Origin: Microbotryum silenes-acaulis | Taxonomy: Eukaryota; Basidiomycota; Microbotryomycetes; Microbotryales; Microbotryaceae | Direction: 5' to 3' | NCBI GenBank assembly: GCA_003665825.1 | Contig: QPFY01000009.1 | Location: forward strand, 682,001-746,000 | Length of the DNA stretch: 64,000 nucleotides | Shown here: piece after piece, positions 33,227 through 45,800 of the stretch | How the letters are laid out: every line of letters starts with the position of its first letter | How positions within the stretch are numbered: the stretch's first letter is position 1 | The notes under the pieces: model-generated | Databases searched by the model: none | What the model saw: only the letters and a program-made list of their open reading frames with translations | Told to the model about the DNA's origin: nothing | Program-made: the position numbers and the translations under genes

Positions 33227-35674
33227 GTGCTACCCAAGTTTCGGCGCCCGGCTTTGAAGAGTGGGGCACCTCCCAATTTTGCATTAGCGCGCTTCTCTGA
33301 ATGGGCGACGGGGAAATACAAACCCGTTTGGAGAGTCGAAGCAGTAGCCCCAGTCGCTGTCCGACCTCGACCTGGACCCTTTCCTCGACCCTGGGCTGTG
33401 TCTGCCGACGGTGGCTATTTCTCGGTCCCAGAGATGGATGAGATGGTGGCCCAAGCTGTACCACCCGCTCCAGACCTTACAGCACCCCAGGCAGAAGCCT
33501 CGACGATGACCCAAACAAGCCTCAGCGATGAGAGCTTCAACTTGCCCTTGTCGGACAAGGCGATGGGCAAGCGAAAGGACCCCGATCAGGATCATGTACA
33601 CATCGAATCCAACCCAGCTAGCCGATTATCATCGCCTCATTTGATGGCCACGAGGGAGAAGCGCGTGACGAGGAGCAGTTTGGGCGGTTACGGCGCGTCG
33701 AATGGGGTTCATGGTGCCGAGGGTCTACGGTCCGGAGCGATGAGTAGGCAAGGTAGCGAGAATAGTGCAGCAGAAGGTAGGTCAAATATCATCTTAGTCG
33801 ATTCATCGTATCTAAACTGGGTTCGGGAAGCTGATGCGAGCTATGTTACGCCCTCCAAAACAGGGCTGAACCGACCTCATCTGCCTCTGGCAACTCGGAT
33901 CTTGCTCACTTCGAGCATGCCGAGGGACGCCGTCCACTTCCCACCGCTCAAGACCGATCTGGGTTGGTCGTTTGGCGAGGAACCGTGCCCTATACCCCCG
34001 ATCACGCCGTTACCCGATTCCGTTCCAAATTATCGATTGCTCGATCGAGCCGGAGATACCAGTCTCGGGAGAAGTCGACATGTGACGGGACCCGAGGTAG
34101 ATCGTGATCTCGGTGTCCCCAGTCCTGTGCATACCGATCTCCCAACTGACTCATACCTACTGATTATAGACTGATACCTCGGACGCGCACTACCAACGCC
34201 TTCACCGCTTCCCCGAGGTGCTGGAAAAACGATCTGCTCGAGTCGAACGGGATCGCCTCATTCACGAGCGCAGCAAGCTCATTCTCGAACTCGAAGAGCT
34301 GAAAGGGCGCGGATGGGTCTATATCGGGGCCCAAGGTGGGAAAGGAGAGGAAGAGAGGCGAAGGAAGATCAAAGAAGGCGAACTCAGACTGGCGAGGTAC
34401 GTCTCCCTTTGCCTTCGAGTTCAGGTCCATGTGCTAAGTCTAATTCTTCGGAACTGTTGTCGATCCATAGATACGATGCTCTACTGCCCAACCAACCTCG
34501 CAAATCGAACGTGCTCGTCCAACAAGACCCTACATCTTCTACCACCCATGCCAAAGGAACTTCAGCTGCTGTAACAGCCGAGACCAGCCACGACAAACCT
34601 TCCTCGTCGTCAACCGCGCGCCCCAAACCGTCGGCGCTGGTCTCGGCTTCAGGCGACGGTTCGACGACGATTAAGCTCAAGTTCGGGGGAGGCAACCTCA
34701 CTTCTTCGATGACCAACACCAAAACTAACGGTCATGCTCGGTCTCGCAAATCGACGCGTTCGGAACTGACGACCGACGATGAAGCCTCCGTTACCGAAAG
34801 CAAACCTCTGCCCAAACCGAACGGGAGCGGCGGCGGGGTGGGTAATCGCGGCGACGGCACGACGGTATACAAGAAACGCGACCGAGCTGCGGAGCACGCC
34901 CGTGCACTGGAAAGGCAGCGATTGGGGTTACCGATCAAGGGGCCGATGTCGGATCTAATTCAAGCACGAGAAGCTCAAGCTCAAGCCCGACAAGCTGGAA
35001 CGCCACCGCGCACATCGTCGGCCTCGACTTCGATCTCGACCACTACTCCGAGATCGCATCTTGCTGCCGCGCCAGCGACGAAGCGCCCGGAAGCGGTGTT
35101 GACGTCTTCGCCTTTGAGACTACCAGGTGCTCGACCTCTTCCGAAGCGTATCAGATTGAAGGACTCCTTCTTCACCTCCACCGCACTTCGAGACGCCTAC
35201 ATGCTGCAGATGCACCAACCTTCCTCAAACGACCCTTCAGCACCGGGAGGCAATGGGCGACGTTCGAGTTCACGCACGTCCTACGCTTTCGGTCAACGTT
35301 TTCCCGAAGCCATCGTAATGCGACAATACGAGTTTGAGTTGCATGGTTCTGGTTTGGAAGAAATGGTTTTGGAGAGGGATGGCGAGGCGGGGAAGGACAA
35401 GGTCGTGTTCGAAGGGAGGATCGTGCCTCGCACGGCGATCGAGGTGCTCAGTCGCGGACCGATCACGGATAACATCAAAGAGGCGAAGAGTGACGTCGTC
35501 ACTGCTTCGACGGTGGAAGTTGCTGTTGGGGATACGACGAGTGCAGCTGCTTCGACGACGACTGATTCATGCGACGTGGAGATGCGGGATCGTCCACCGA
35601 GTCCAGTTCTGATCTCCGGGTTTGCCGCGCCTGCCCCTGATTGGGAGATTGAGATCGTAGAAGAATCCACCTGA
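33227..35674 (+). CDS. SAS4-domain-like chromatin protein (5' end unresolved)
   Basis: Exons (about 33227)-34096, 34170-34396 and 34471-35674 join in phase to roughly 767 residues. Residues around the second exon (DAHYQRLHRFPEVLEKRSAR, VERDRLIHERSKLILELEEL, KGRGWVYI) match the pattern of the fungal SAS4 domain: 'Y..LH..FE..EKR....E...I.HE..KL...I..L....W'. Sas4 is part of the SAS histone acetyltransferase complex that opposes silencing spread. The rest is low-complexity Ser/Thr/Pro/Lys-rich with basic patches (KKRDRAAEHARALERQRLG) plus a short ordered C-terminal part (RQYEFELHGSGLEEMVLERD). Nuclear location is inferred. The frame has no early ATG: the first in-frame ATG is near 33433, so a 5' exon is probably missing from this model. 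The domain call is by eye from memory of the family and is tentative. Confidence 0.55.
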
Positions 35675-35964
35675 GATTGTAGATACCCTACCCAAGACCC
35701 TTTTGCAACTTCCTGATCGTTGGCGGCCCGCTCTCGTCTGAACCCGGAAGGAATGCTGTTCAGATTCGTTCTCGGGGAACACAGAAAGCGCACGTCTACT
35801 TTTATACCGAGAAGTGACAACCCAAAGAGAACCAAAAATGGGAAGCGAATGATGAAGAAGGCAGCCATCCAGGTGGGGTTGTTTTTACGTTCATACACAC
35901 AGCAAAGCATCTACGCCATCCCTCCAAAGGGCCCCATCGCTCATTCATTCAACCACGGACTGAT

Positions 35965-36968
35965 TTACGTCAAGGCCGAGTAGCGCGACTCTGTAGGTAG
36001 GATCAAAGATACACGTTAGTGAACTGGTCTGGTATGTCGCATCTTTGATCAAGTTCAACTCACCCTCGAGCTTGTACCCAACAACGTGTCTGTGAAAGGG
36101 AATAGAGTGTATGCGTCAATTGGCTGACCGACGTGGTACCCGACACGCTGGTACTCGGTGTCGCTCATCGCTCACCTTCGACCGATCATTTCCCCAATCT
36201 TGAAAATGCCGTAGGCCTCGACGGCGTAGATGGCCCATCTCTTCCATTCGCCGGACTTGTACAGTTGTTGCCAGTAGTTGACGTCGCGGGCCGAGTTGAA
36301 GAATTGTTGGTCTGAGAGATGGGTGGAGGAGCAGGCCGGCGCATTATCAATCAGGTGAAATTCCCACAGAAACTAAGTAGAGTGGTTTTGTTGCCACTCA
36401 CAGACATAGGTGACTTGGCCTAGAGAAGGGGGAGCAAGCTTCTCCTTGACGTAGACCTGCTTGACAATCTCCTTGGCCACGGCGGCCTGGCGCATCGAGA
36501 GTCGTACAGCCGTCAGCTCGGCGTTCTCCGGTCAAGCAGCGGTGAGTGATTGGGCTCGGGCTCACGTTGTAAAAGATGGGCTCCTTGTAGGCTGTTCAGG
36601 AGGGGTCAGGATCGGCGATAGGAATGGGCGCGATCGCAATCGAGGGAGGGGACAAGCGAGGCGAGGTAACCCACGTCGTTCTCGGTCAGCTCAGACCGTC
36701 ACGACGCGCATCGCGGGGTAGACAACGCCAGTGACTGACCACCAAGGGCGTTACCGACGAGTGCCTGGGCCTTGGCCGATGCCTGCTGCACCTTCTCGAT
36801 GGCGGGACCGGCGGCGGATTTCGCCTTTGCGGCGACGTCCGAGGCCTTTTGCGCGGCCTGCTCCGTTGCAGCCGAAGTCGACGACGACGACGACGAAGAC
36901 GAGGCGAAACGTTGCTGCAGCATCGAGCGCATCGGCGCGGGACGACGCAAGAGGGTGCGAGACAACAT
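35965..36968 (-). CDS. ATP20: mitochondrial F1Fo ATP synthase subunit g
   Basis: Subunit g of the membrane sector; with subunit e it dimerises ATP synthase and bends the cristae. Six exons on the minus strand (36968-36740, 36591-36566, 36486-36402, 36311-36176, 36089-36064, 35990-35965) join in phase to 175 aa; three of them are only 26 nt long. The N-terminus (MLSRTLLRRPAPMRSMLQQR) is a mitochondrial presequence, followed by an Ala/Lys/Gln-rich helix. The diagnostic core is AYKEPIFYN, AKEIVKQVYVKEKLAPPSLG and FFNSARDVNYWQQLYKSGEW, then a hydrophobic Gly-containing segment AIYAVEAYGIFKIGEMIGRR that is the expected membrane helix. The tail is GYKLEESRYSALT. Confidence 0.92.
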
Positions 36969-37193
36969 GCTGATGGGCGGGTGACGGGTCGGGAGAGTGG
37001 GAGTCGAGCTGAAGCGGGATAGCAAGCGGAGGTGGTTGGGTCGTGCGCCGGGGAGGCGCGGATCGCAATGGCGCAGTTCCCAATTTCGACACCAAGTGCG
37101 CACATCACTATTGCTGATTAGTAACGCGGAGAGCTACCCCTTTTCCACTTCGCAGCGCGCACTGCATGCTTCTTTCTCCCTTCTCTCTTCACG

Positions 37194-37195
<2 letters not shown>

Positions 37196-37251
<56 letters not shown>
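37196..37251. repeat. (AC)28 microsatellite
   Basis: Uninterrupted AC/CA dinucleotide run of about 56 bp, 230-280 bp upstream of the ATP20 start codon and just before a plus-strand ATG at 37259. Confidence 0.95.
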
Positions 37252-37253
<2 letters not shown>

Positions 37254-38435
37254 CGCCCATGTCTCAATCACGCTCCAACCGGAATGACACGCCTCCCAAC
37301 CTGTGAGTGCCCTCTTCCCTCTTCGTACCTGCTATGCATCCCACGATCAACTCGACCGCACCCAAGGACAAGATGTTACCATTTTTACTCTTCTCGACCA
37401 GGCGGGTTCGAGACGGGGTTCCTAAACGATCGAGACTTTTGTGCATGACCTGTCTCTGCCCGTCTCGCTATGAGCGTTGGGTTCACTTTGCCAAACTCGT
37501 CTCTTACCTTCCGCTTCCTATGAGAGCTATGTATACACTGAAAATACTGATCCTTACTCGAAATCGACGCGACGAGTCATGGGGTTATTCTTGGGGATTC
37601 GCCCTCCTACTGTGGGGACGCAAGGGAACAATGTGCTGATCCAAAATACTTTGTTTGGGTTGTAGGGTCTCTTTCGGTGATCACCAGTCCGCTGGAGTAG
37701 CCCACACAGTTAGGGTTAGTCATCTCCCTCTTCTTCTTCGACTCTGCCTCTACCTCCCATTCCCTCCCGTCCTCCACCAGCCCACCGTCCACCTCAATAT
37801 GATGTCAATTTACGATTAGTCTTTCGGACACTCGGATGGGACCCCTTTTTTGGGTCCTCATCTCGTTGACGAAAAAGCTGTACACCGCTTCGAATTCTCA
37901 AGCACTGATTCGTTCCCAATCTCGTCGATTGCCATTGCGTGGTCCTTCTTTGGGCATTCATGTTGGCCACAATCGCTGACGATTTGCTTCTTGATATGGC
38001 ATCTTTGCGGGTATGTGGATGACAACAGGTGTGCTTGAAGAACGCGCCTTGGTGACCTGCATCTGCTCCCGACTCGATTCGGTGAGTGGTACAGCTAGGC
38101 ACGTAGTTTGCCATCGGATTCTGTCGTAGGCCACACTTCCTGTGCGATGGCGTTGGGGTTCAGAGCATTTCCAAGACGTAACACCGCGCCGGAGACGGTC
38201 CTCATGCTCTAGATGCCTTTAGTATTTTTGACTTCCGCGGACGAGCAGTATTCCATCCGAATTGCCTACGCCAGTGAATCCCCCCAAATGCTCTTGTGCA
38301 ATCAATCATCGTGTTACAACCGTATGGACAAAGATACGAAAATTAACCCATGACAACAAAACACTTAATGCATTGCGAGAAAATAACCTATACACTCTAA
38401 CTTCACCTCAGACGATGGCCTCCCCTCCCTCAGCT
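37252..38435. other. region with a possible short plus-strand gene, otherwise empty
   Basis: An ATG at 37259 opens MSQSRSNRNDTPPNL and runs into a GTGAGT donor at 37312, which looks like a true first exon. I could not find a convincing downstream exon; an acceptor at about 37667 or 37371 would keep frame but gives no recognisable protein. The remainder up to 38435 holds no supported gene. Confidence 0.25.
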
Positions 38436-41400
38436 CTATAACTTCCCCTGCTGCGTATTCACCTTGGGCAACATTCTGATCGGTTCCAACTTCAACCTCA
38501 CCTCCTTGAGCGCCTTACTAACCGGTCTCCAACTTTCGAACGCGTCCCTCAAAGCCTGCAACTCGTTCCCGAACAGATCCCTCACTTTGGGATCCTCGAT
38601 GATACCTCGTAAGGCCCAGGTGAGGAGGTAAGGGTTGCGACGATCGCGCGGGTTGAAGGACATGCTCAAGGGGGGGATCGAATCGAGATGCTGGGTCGTA
38701 GGTGGTTCGAGGCACGTTGGGGGCTCGTGCAGGGTCGTTGTCTCGAAATGGTAGCGAATCGCCAGACTAAACGTTGAGACAGAAAAGGAACAGAGAAGAA
38801 ATTAGCTCCGCCACTTGCACAGAGTCAGGGAAGAGAGAACGTACGCAAACACCTCTTCCTCCTCGTAGATCTTGGAATGTCCTACACCCATTAAAGCACC
38901 CGCCAAGGCCTCCGAGACGTGATAGACCAAGTCATGGTCGTGCAAACCCGCGTTGCGAAGCCGAACCGCGAAGACGACCAAGTTGGCGAGGAAGTCGGAC
39001 GTCCGAAACGCCTGAGAGTCAATGTAGACAGCTCGGAGGATGCCGGGATGAGTAATGCCGGAGAAGAGTGCAGAGTAGAGCGGCACGACCTGGTCGTTGA
39101 TTGAGCCCGTGGCCGTAATCTTTATGCCATGAGCGAGCGTGATGCGCAGACTGATGAAGGGGGATCGGAGTCAGTGGAGTGCGAGGGGAAGCGAAATGCG
39201 AAGAGTGCTCACCTGTCGAGGAACTTGATTGTCTGAGCACTATCCGGGCTTTGGAACTCGAAAAGTTCTCGAGCCGGAGCAGACTCAAGGTAGTTGAAGT
39301 ACGGCGTCAAGACGAAACTTTGCGACAGATACACGAAGGGTCCCTGCGAAATGCCACACATCGCGAGCCTGGTAGAACATGTCCAGGTCAACTCGAAGAT
39401 CCCCGCAAGACCGATTTCCTAGAGTCGGTACTCACATGTGTGTTTTGTGTCCGACGATGATATTCCGCTCGAGTAACTTGGCCAAGAGCTGGGTAGAGAC
39501 GACCGTACCTTGACTATGCGTGGCGAGGAACACGGCATCGGCCTTTTTGAGCGCCTCGACCCACTCTGCTCGATCAATGATCTGCTGAAGGTGCTTCTCA
39601 ACTCGAGCCTCAACCTCACCCTGCCCTTCCAGAGCTATCGCTTGAATATTAAATGAGGTCATATCGTGGTCGACCAGATACGAATGGACCGCATCATGCA
39701 TCATCGTTGCGAACTTGACGCTCGTGCCCGTCGGTTCACCGAAAACGGACCGCAGTCGCGGGTTGGGGAACCACCCGTGTACGCCGATCGTGACCACTCG
39801 CCTCACTCGGTCTAATCGCGACGGCTCTTCCATAATTTCTAGCGATTTCGGAAGTTTTGCAGCGGGGTCGTCCCGCACGGGCTTATCGCTTGGCCCATGA
39901 GCGGACATCTCCATCGGTGGCGGTTGGTGGAAGAAGTAGGCCGAGACCGCTGAAACGGCTTTGGTCAACTTGCTCTTTTCGACCTTGCGGCTTCGCGGCA
40001 ATCGTTCGAAAGTGTCTCGGAACGTCGGCAGAACGAGGTTATCAAAAGGCGCGTCGGGATCGTAAGGTCCCACTCGAGGGGATGCACCACCACGGATGGA
40101 CCCCGTCAGAGGCTTGACGGGGGCGTTGTCAGGCGCGACTAGGTGAGGCGACGACGGGGTCGTTCGATCCGTGGTCGACGTTCGCGAACGAATTGATGCC
40201 GCCGAGGAGACCAGTCCGCCGACGGGCCGTGCCACGGCAGCAAAAGCTGGGGGTAAGTTCAGTGAAGAAGCAGCTGTAGATGGCGTCTGTCCCGCAACAT
40301 CTCCATGTCGACGGCCGAACCACGAGGATGGTTTTGTCGCGGCTGACGCGGGCACGGTGATTGGCTGAGGAAGTGACTCTTCAACCGTCGAGGCGGCTGA
40401 CGACGTTGAAGCCGAAGAGGACAGTGGTGGATCCACGCTCATGGTCGGAGCGTCGTGCTCTTCTGTTGAAGTGCGACCGGTGGCATTCCCCGGAGGAGGT
40501 TCGCCCCAAATCGTCCGCAGCCACGACTTGTTCTCGGCCGAAGTACGTGGCGTTCTCAACGTCTCAGCACTTTGAGTGGCTTCCTTCTTCAAAGTGCCTT
40601 CTTCCTTTTCGCTCCCGTCGGTCGAGTAATCCGGCTCCACTTGAAGGTCTTCAGCTTGCGTGTTCCAACCGCTCGGTTCGGCTGGCTCGGGTTCTGCTCC
40701 GCCCCACCCGAACCAAGAAGAGCCTCGAGATGCGCCGGCTTGCGGAGGCGGAGCACCAACAGGCAATGGCAATTTCGAACTTCGAGATTTGACCTCAGCA
40801 TCATCGACTTCTTCAAGCGCGGATTCGGGCCTCGGCTCCTCAGATGCTTCTTGTGGGGCGACAGGTGGAGTAGAAGCTGCCGATTCGGGCGCAGGAGCAG
40901 CTTTCACAGACCCGAACCATCCTCTTTTGGGCAATGGAGGCGGCGGCATGGTCGTATCATCGGACGACTGTCGGCGTGTCGGTTTACTTGGACTGGGGTC
41001 GGGGGTGTGGAAGACTTGAGGAGGGGTCGTAGAGGCCGCCGAGCTCGAGAGAATCGAGGCTTGCGAGGAAGTGTCAACCCTCGGGTTAGACGACACGATG
41101 GAGATCGGAGTTCTTTCGGACGGAGTTGCTGTCGTGCTCGTCGGATTCACGGACGACTCGTCCACCATTCCGGAAGGGCCCACTTTCTGTGGGTCGTTCG
41201 ATCGCCACAGCCAGCTCGATTTGCGAGCAACCTGCGAGGCTGACGAGGATGACGCGACACTGGTTGCAGAGTTGGTCGAATTGACCAAGCTAGAAGCTGT
41301 TTCGACCAATTTGGGACGTTTGTCGATGTGCGAATTGGGGTGTAGACCCTTTGGTCGAGTCAGTTCCGCATTGCCATTCGACACCGACTCCGGCCCTTTG

Positions 41401-41840
41401 TTCGAGTCCGTCGATTCTTGCTGCTTCTGCTTGCCCCGAGCTTTTGTGGACAGGTTACTCTCAGCACTGTTCCCCCTCGATGGTGTGCGATGACCTTTGA
41501 CGAGCGTCTTGGAACTGGCGGCCGTGCATGCGCTGCTATTGGTCGCCGTGCTCGCAGATCGGCTCCGCCCCCACATTGACGACGAGCCGGACACGTTCCT
41601 GCCACTCCTCACGCTCGCGCGGTCGTCGTCAAATTCGGCCTTTTGCCTGGTTAACAACGAGATGGCGCTCGTGGACGAGGAGGAAGAAGACGATGCCGAG
41701 GATGACCCCGACGCGCCACCGCCGACGCGCAGACCGGGTCGGGCCACCCGAGACGACGACGACGACGAGACGAAGAGCGAGTCAGGCGAAGTCGACGTGA
41801 CGGGTAGTGCAGGACGGGAAGGCGAGGCTCTCCAAGACAT
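38436..41840 (-). CDS. large alpha/beta-hydrolase-like protein, YML020W type
   Basis: Exons on the minus strand 41840-39436, 39368-39213, 39150-38845 and 38767-38436. The first ~580 residues are Ser/Thr/Pro-rich and probably disordered. The hydrolase-like core follows: VVTIGVHGWFPNP (beta strand and oxyanion region), then ATHSQGTVVSTQLL with the nucleophile-elbow pattern (T)HSQG, then GISQGPFVYLSQSF and GSINDQVVPLYSALF, where Asp could be the acid of the triad. The last exon encodes NPYLLTWALRGIIEDPKVR and a Lys/Leu-rich helix. The architecture resembles uncharacterised yeast YML020W, so substrate is unknown. Oddity: exon 3 ends in phase 2, and the only good acceptor for exon 4 leads into the wrong frame by one base, so either the sequence has an indel near 38760 or splicing is unusual. 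Confidence 0.7.
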
Positions 41841-42822
41841 GGTCTATTCGGGTAGAGGGAGGCGGTTCAGAGCGAACAGAGCCGAGTCCGGGGGCGCGCT
41901 TCCGTTCGCTCGATCCTCGGTCGCTGCGATAATGGGAGTGAGACAAGCACGAGTCAGCGCGCCATTCCGAACAGGTGTGGAACGCGTCAAAGTGTGTGGA
42001 CCGCTTCAGGCAGAAGGGGCATTGATGCACCGGTTCTACGTGCTCATGGTCGGAAAGCGATCCTCGAGGGGTGATGTAGCAGAAGCTCGCTTGGGTACGA
42101 CGTCATCCGGTAATACAGTGGTGGCGGGAGCGGTCGCCGGTGCTGGAGCGTCACCAACATGTCCAAGTGTTTGACTGAGAATGGACAGATCTGAAGCTGA
42201 GGGACAATTCACGTACCTTTCACTCGGCAATTACTGCTGGGCGGGACTGTGAGCTGACTCGAGAATGTAGGTTGTTAGGTTGAGAGGATGGCGGTCGGCA
42301 AATGACCGGCGGCTGCCGCCGGTGCCGGCGCCACAGGTGATCGAGTAGCTCTCGGCAGCTCTCGGCAGCTCTCGGCGATCCATTTCATGATGAACAAACT
42401 GGTGCGACCGCACGCCGCCGCTTGCCGGTAGGTAATCGGAGGTCCAACTCGGCGTACGATTCGGGCCTGTCATACATCTATTGTTGTCCGGGGACGAGCT
42501 TTCAGAGTGTGATTTTTTATGGACAGCATATCGAACGATTTGACACAAGCACCGTCTGGCATGAACGTGACGAACGTGAGCTAAAACTCGGGGAAATAAT
42601 ATCTGCGCCGCTCTCTAAGTGATATTGTGTTTGTGAGGCGGGAAAGAGTAGGTACATCCGCCAGCATTGCCCTGAGGTAAACACTTCCGCGTCCTGAAGA
42701 CAGCTGCTCAGGTACATCTGATCGGTGATGATACCCGCCCCGATCCGAACAGACTTGGCAGGAACCCATCGGTACCTATCGCCGATCCTGTCCGTGGGAC
42801 AAAAGCCGAAAAGACCATAAGT
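41841..42822. other. intergenic upstream of hydrolase gene and of duplication A
   Basis: About 980 bp without a supported gene. The long plus-strand frame 41497-42174 is mostly the antisense of the hydrolase gene. A triple AGCTCTCGGC repeat lies at about 42348-42378. Confidence 0.5.
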
Positions 42823-45800
42823 AGTTTGCGCGCCGAGATTTTGAAGGCCCCCGCATTACTGCCCTTTCGAGTTCACGACACTGGCCGAACGCCGAACGCC
42901 CACTCGCTTCTCCGAGACCACATGACCCTTTCGAGTGATGCGGTGGTCGTTCCTCTGCTAAGCGGTGAAGATCGAGATGATAGTCGGTACGACGTCGACC
43001 TTGACCTGGGCGTGGATCACAAGGGTGAGGAGGACGCCTCGCAAGCTATCGAGGACCGATTCCAACCGCCCTACTTGCGATCTGGCAAGGGAGGAATGAC
43101 GTCGTACACAAGTCTCGTTGGACAACACTTCAAAACAACCCGAAATGTACACAAAGGCCTCGCTGTGATCGTCTTCATCGTCTTCATAGTCGTGACGACG
43201 ATCATTCTGGTTGTGCGCCGAGACCGTGACGTGGCGACCGTCTTGTCGCGCCTGCACGAATGGGAGTTGTCGGGCGAGGCTGGGTCAGGTGTTGAGCAAG
43301 CTCAAGGCCTCGATTGGTCTGGAGAGGCTGAAATGTGGAGGAACTACAAGTGGGAGTTCCAGGAACCTCACGAGAGTCTCACTCAGATGGTCACGGCGCT
43401 CACGAAGGTGAGACTCGAGCACAGGCCGAGGGTTTGGCACTGGTCGCCGCGCCCGCGTCGCTGGCTGTGATCAGGTCTCTTGAGCCTGAACATCGTTGTT
43501 GACCCTGTTTCCTTTTCTTCGGCCCCTGCGCTTCCATTCCTTCGAGTGCAGGAAGAGGTTACTATCAGAGAATGGCTCCTGTCGACGAGGCCCCTTTCAC
43601 AGACCGGCGCGCCCGTCGGGTTATCGCAGAGCTCGCCAGTTCCAGCACGGATCCGCGAAGGGCCCGCGATGGTTCGAACGGGTGCAGGACCAGGGAGCTA
43701 TAGAAAAGGGTCGCGTAAAAAGTGAGTTTGACTCTGATACGGCTCCAGAGCACCGACCGGAGGCGCTTTTGATTGAGGGTGAGAACTTCCTCTTTTTGTG
43801 CCTTTCCAGGTGGGAGTCGCTGCGTGACGAATGGCAGACCGGCCGTCCACACTCACAATGCCGCAACACGTCATGGATGGCCGATTATGCGAAGCTACAT
43901 CACGAGATCGTGACTAGAGCTGGTCGCCCCAAGATCCTCGAATTCAGCTGTCGGAAAGGCCACGGTTGCGGCGGCATTTCGGACCGGTGCGTAATTGTTA
44001 CTTTGTACTCAACTCCACCAGAAGCCGCAGCGCTGATACGCCGTTTCGTTCGAGTGTCGTACTCGCCTCGATAGACTGCTGGGTATATTCACTTCGCTTC
44101 TCTACGCCATTCTCACCAACCGAGCACTACTCATCACCTGGGACGTATTGCCTTTCGAGATATTCTTTGATGCCGTCCGGATCGACTGGGCACAGCCATA
44201 CATGCCCATATCGAAACGCTCGATTCACCCTGGTCTACCCGTGCTTAAGAGGCAATTGTTAACCATCATAAACACCGAGGTGCACAAGATGGTTGCTCCT
44301 CCGATGTCGAATATGGAGTACTACTTGAGCGTAGAACTTTTCGATGAGAAGCGCGACGATCCGCCTTGGCTCCAGGTAAGCTTGCGGAGGGGTGATCTCT
44401 TGCATCTCGCTCGTCACTTTAATGCCGCTCCAATGCGCCTCGACCTTCCTTCGCGTGCATCTCAACGGGCTCTGATCAGAACAACGTCGCAACGTTTGTT
44501 TCTACAGTTCGAGGCGAATCGAGGAGCAGCCATAACCTCTTTCGACTATTCCGCGGTGAAGCCTGCATTGCTGGAACGGGGGTTCGATCGGACAACCGCC
44601 TACTCCTGCATGGCCGACTTCCTCTTCCGGCCCAAGCGCGAGTCGATGCGCTTCATTACTGAATACGATTCAGTGTTCAGTCTCCCTACTGTGTTCTCCA
44701 TTGCACTTCAGATTCGGACAGGAGACAGCTCTATGGTGAGCCTGCATGGAATGTCTATCGCGAGACCCAGCTCGGTATTATTCGCAGCAGCGCTTTGCTG
44801 AGCGATGAGAAATGATAGCCCTGATGAGTTGACCTCATTTCATCATGAAGATTCTGACCCAAGCCATCAACCCTCCTTTTTGGCCATCGATTTCCCGAGG
44901 GTTTCTAGACGAATTCCAGGATAGATACGATCAATACCGTCAAACGTCACCAACAGTTCTTTGACTGCGCCGACAAGCTCGCCGAGCGTTACGCGCGGGA
45001 CGATCAGAAGGTCGTGTATTACCTCGTCACGGACTCACCCACATTGGAGGCAGCTGCCTTGAGACAATTCCCCGACCGACTCGTCGTCACTGGGCTGACC
45101 CAAGGTCATCCCGAGTTCGTGCATGGCGCCACCGGTTCGGCGAAGGTGGCTGACTACACGACGAATGCGCTGGTGGAAAGCATGCTTATCGGGAGTGCGT
45201 GACCGTGCCAAGGCTCGGCTCGGGACCAAACGCTCCAGTCTAAATTCGCTGAACCTCGTCTTCCCATCCGGCACCCCCAGAAACCGACTATCAAATTATC
45301 ACCGATTTCAGTGGGTTTGGAAAACTTCGTACGTCTGTCGATTCGGTCCTACTGTGACCGAGAAAAGTTCATTGTCTACAGTTTCGGCTAAATGCTAATG
45401 AGCCCCCTGTCTGACCCACAGCCGTTTTTATCAAAGGCGTGGAAGGAACAACGATCTCTCTGCCAAGGGTAGGGCGTAGCACCGTCGATTGCGCGAATAC
45501 CGATGCGTGGGTCCTCCGAAACGTCTCGAAGCTCGACCCTTGATGTGGGCGCGAACTAATTGGCTGGTTTCATCGGACCTTGGCACTGTGCGCCTCCAAC
45601 CGCTGCCCCTGTCCACTGCATCTCCCGTTCACTGCAACAGATTCACGTCGTTTTCTGAACTGGCTTCAACCTGGTGAGGAGCTCAATCGCATTCTCAAGC
45701 CGCCAGTCTATCACACCCACAGGAGATTGCCAAGCTAACATGACCAGTTTGGTCCCTTGATCATTTAACAGGTCCTTGGGCTAGAAGAGGTTTACTGTGG

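Noticed and set aside
37196..37251. Regular repeat considered as a CRISPR or telomeric array
   Set aside because: A simple dinucleotide run without spacers in a eukaryotic genome; not telomeric sequence.
36997..37287. Plus-strand frame with a Thr-His repeat
   Set aside because: Produced by reading through the (AC)28 microsatellite.
41497..42174. 225-codon plus-strand frame
   Set aside because: Mostly antisense to the Ser-rich N-terminus of the hydrolase gene; codons mirror that gene.
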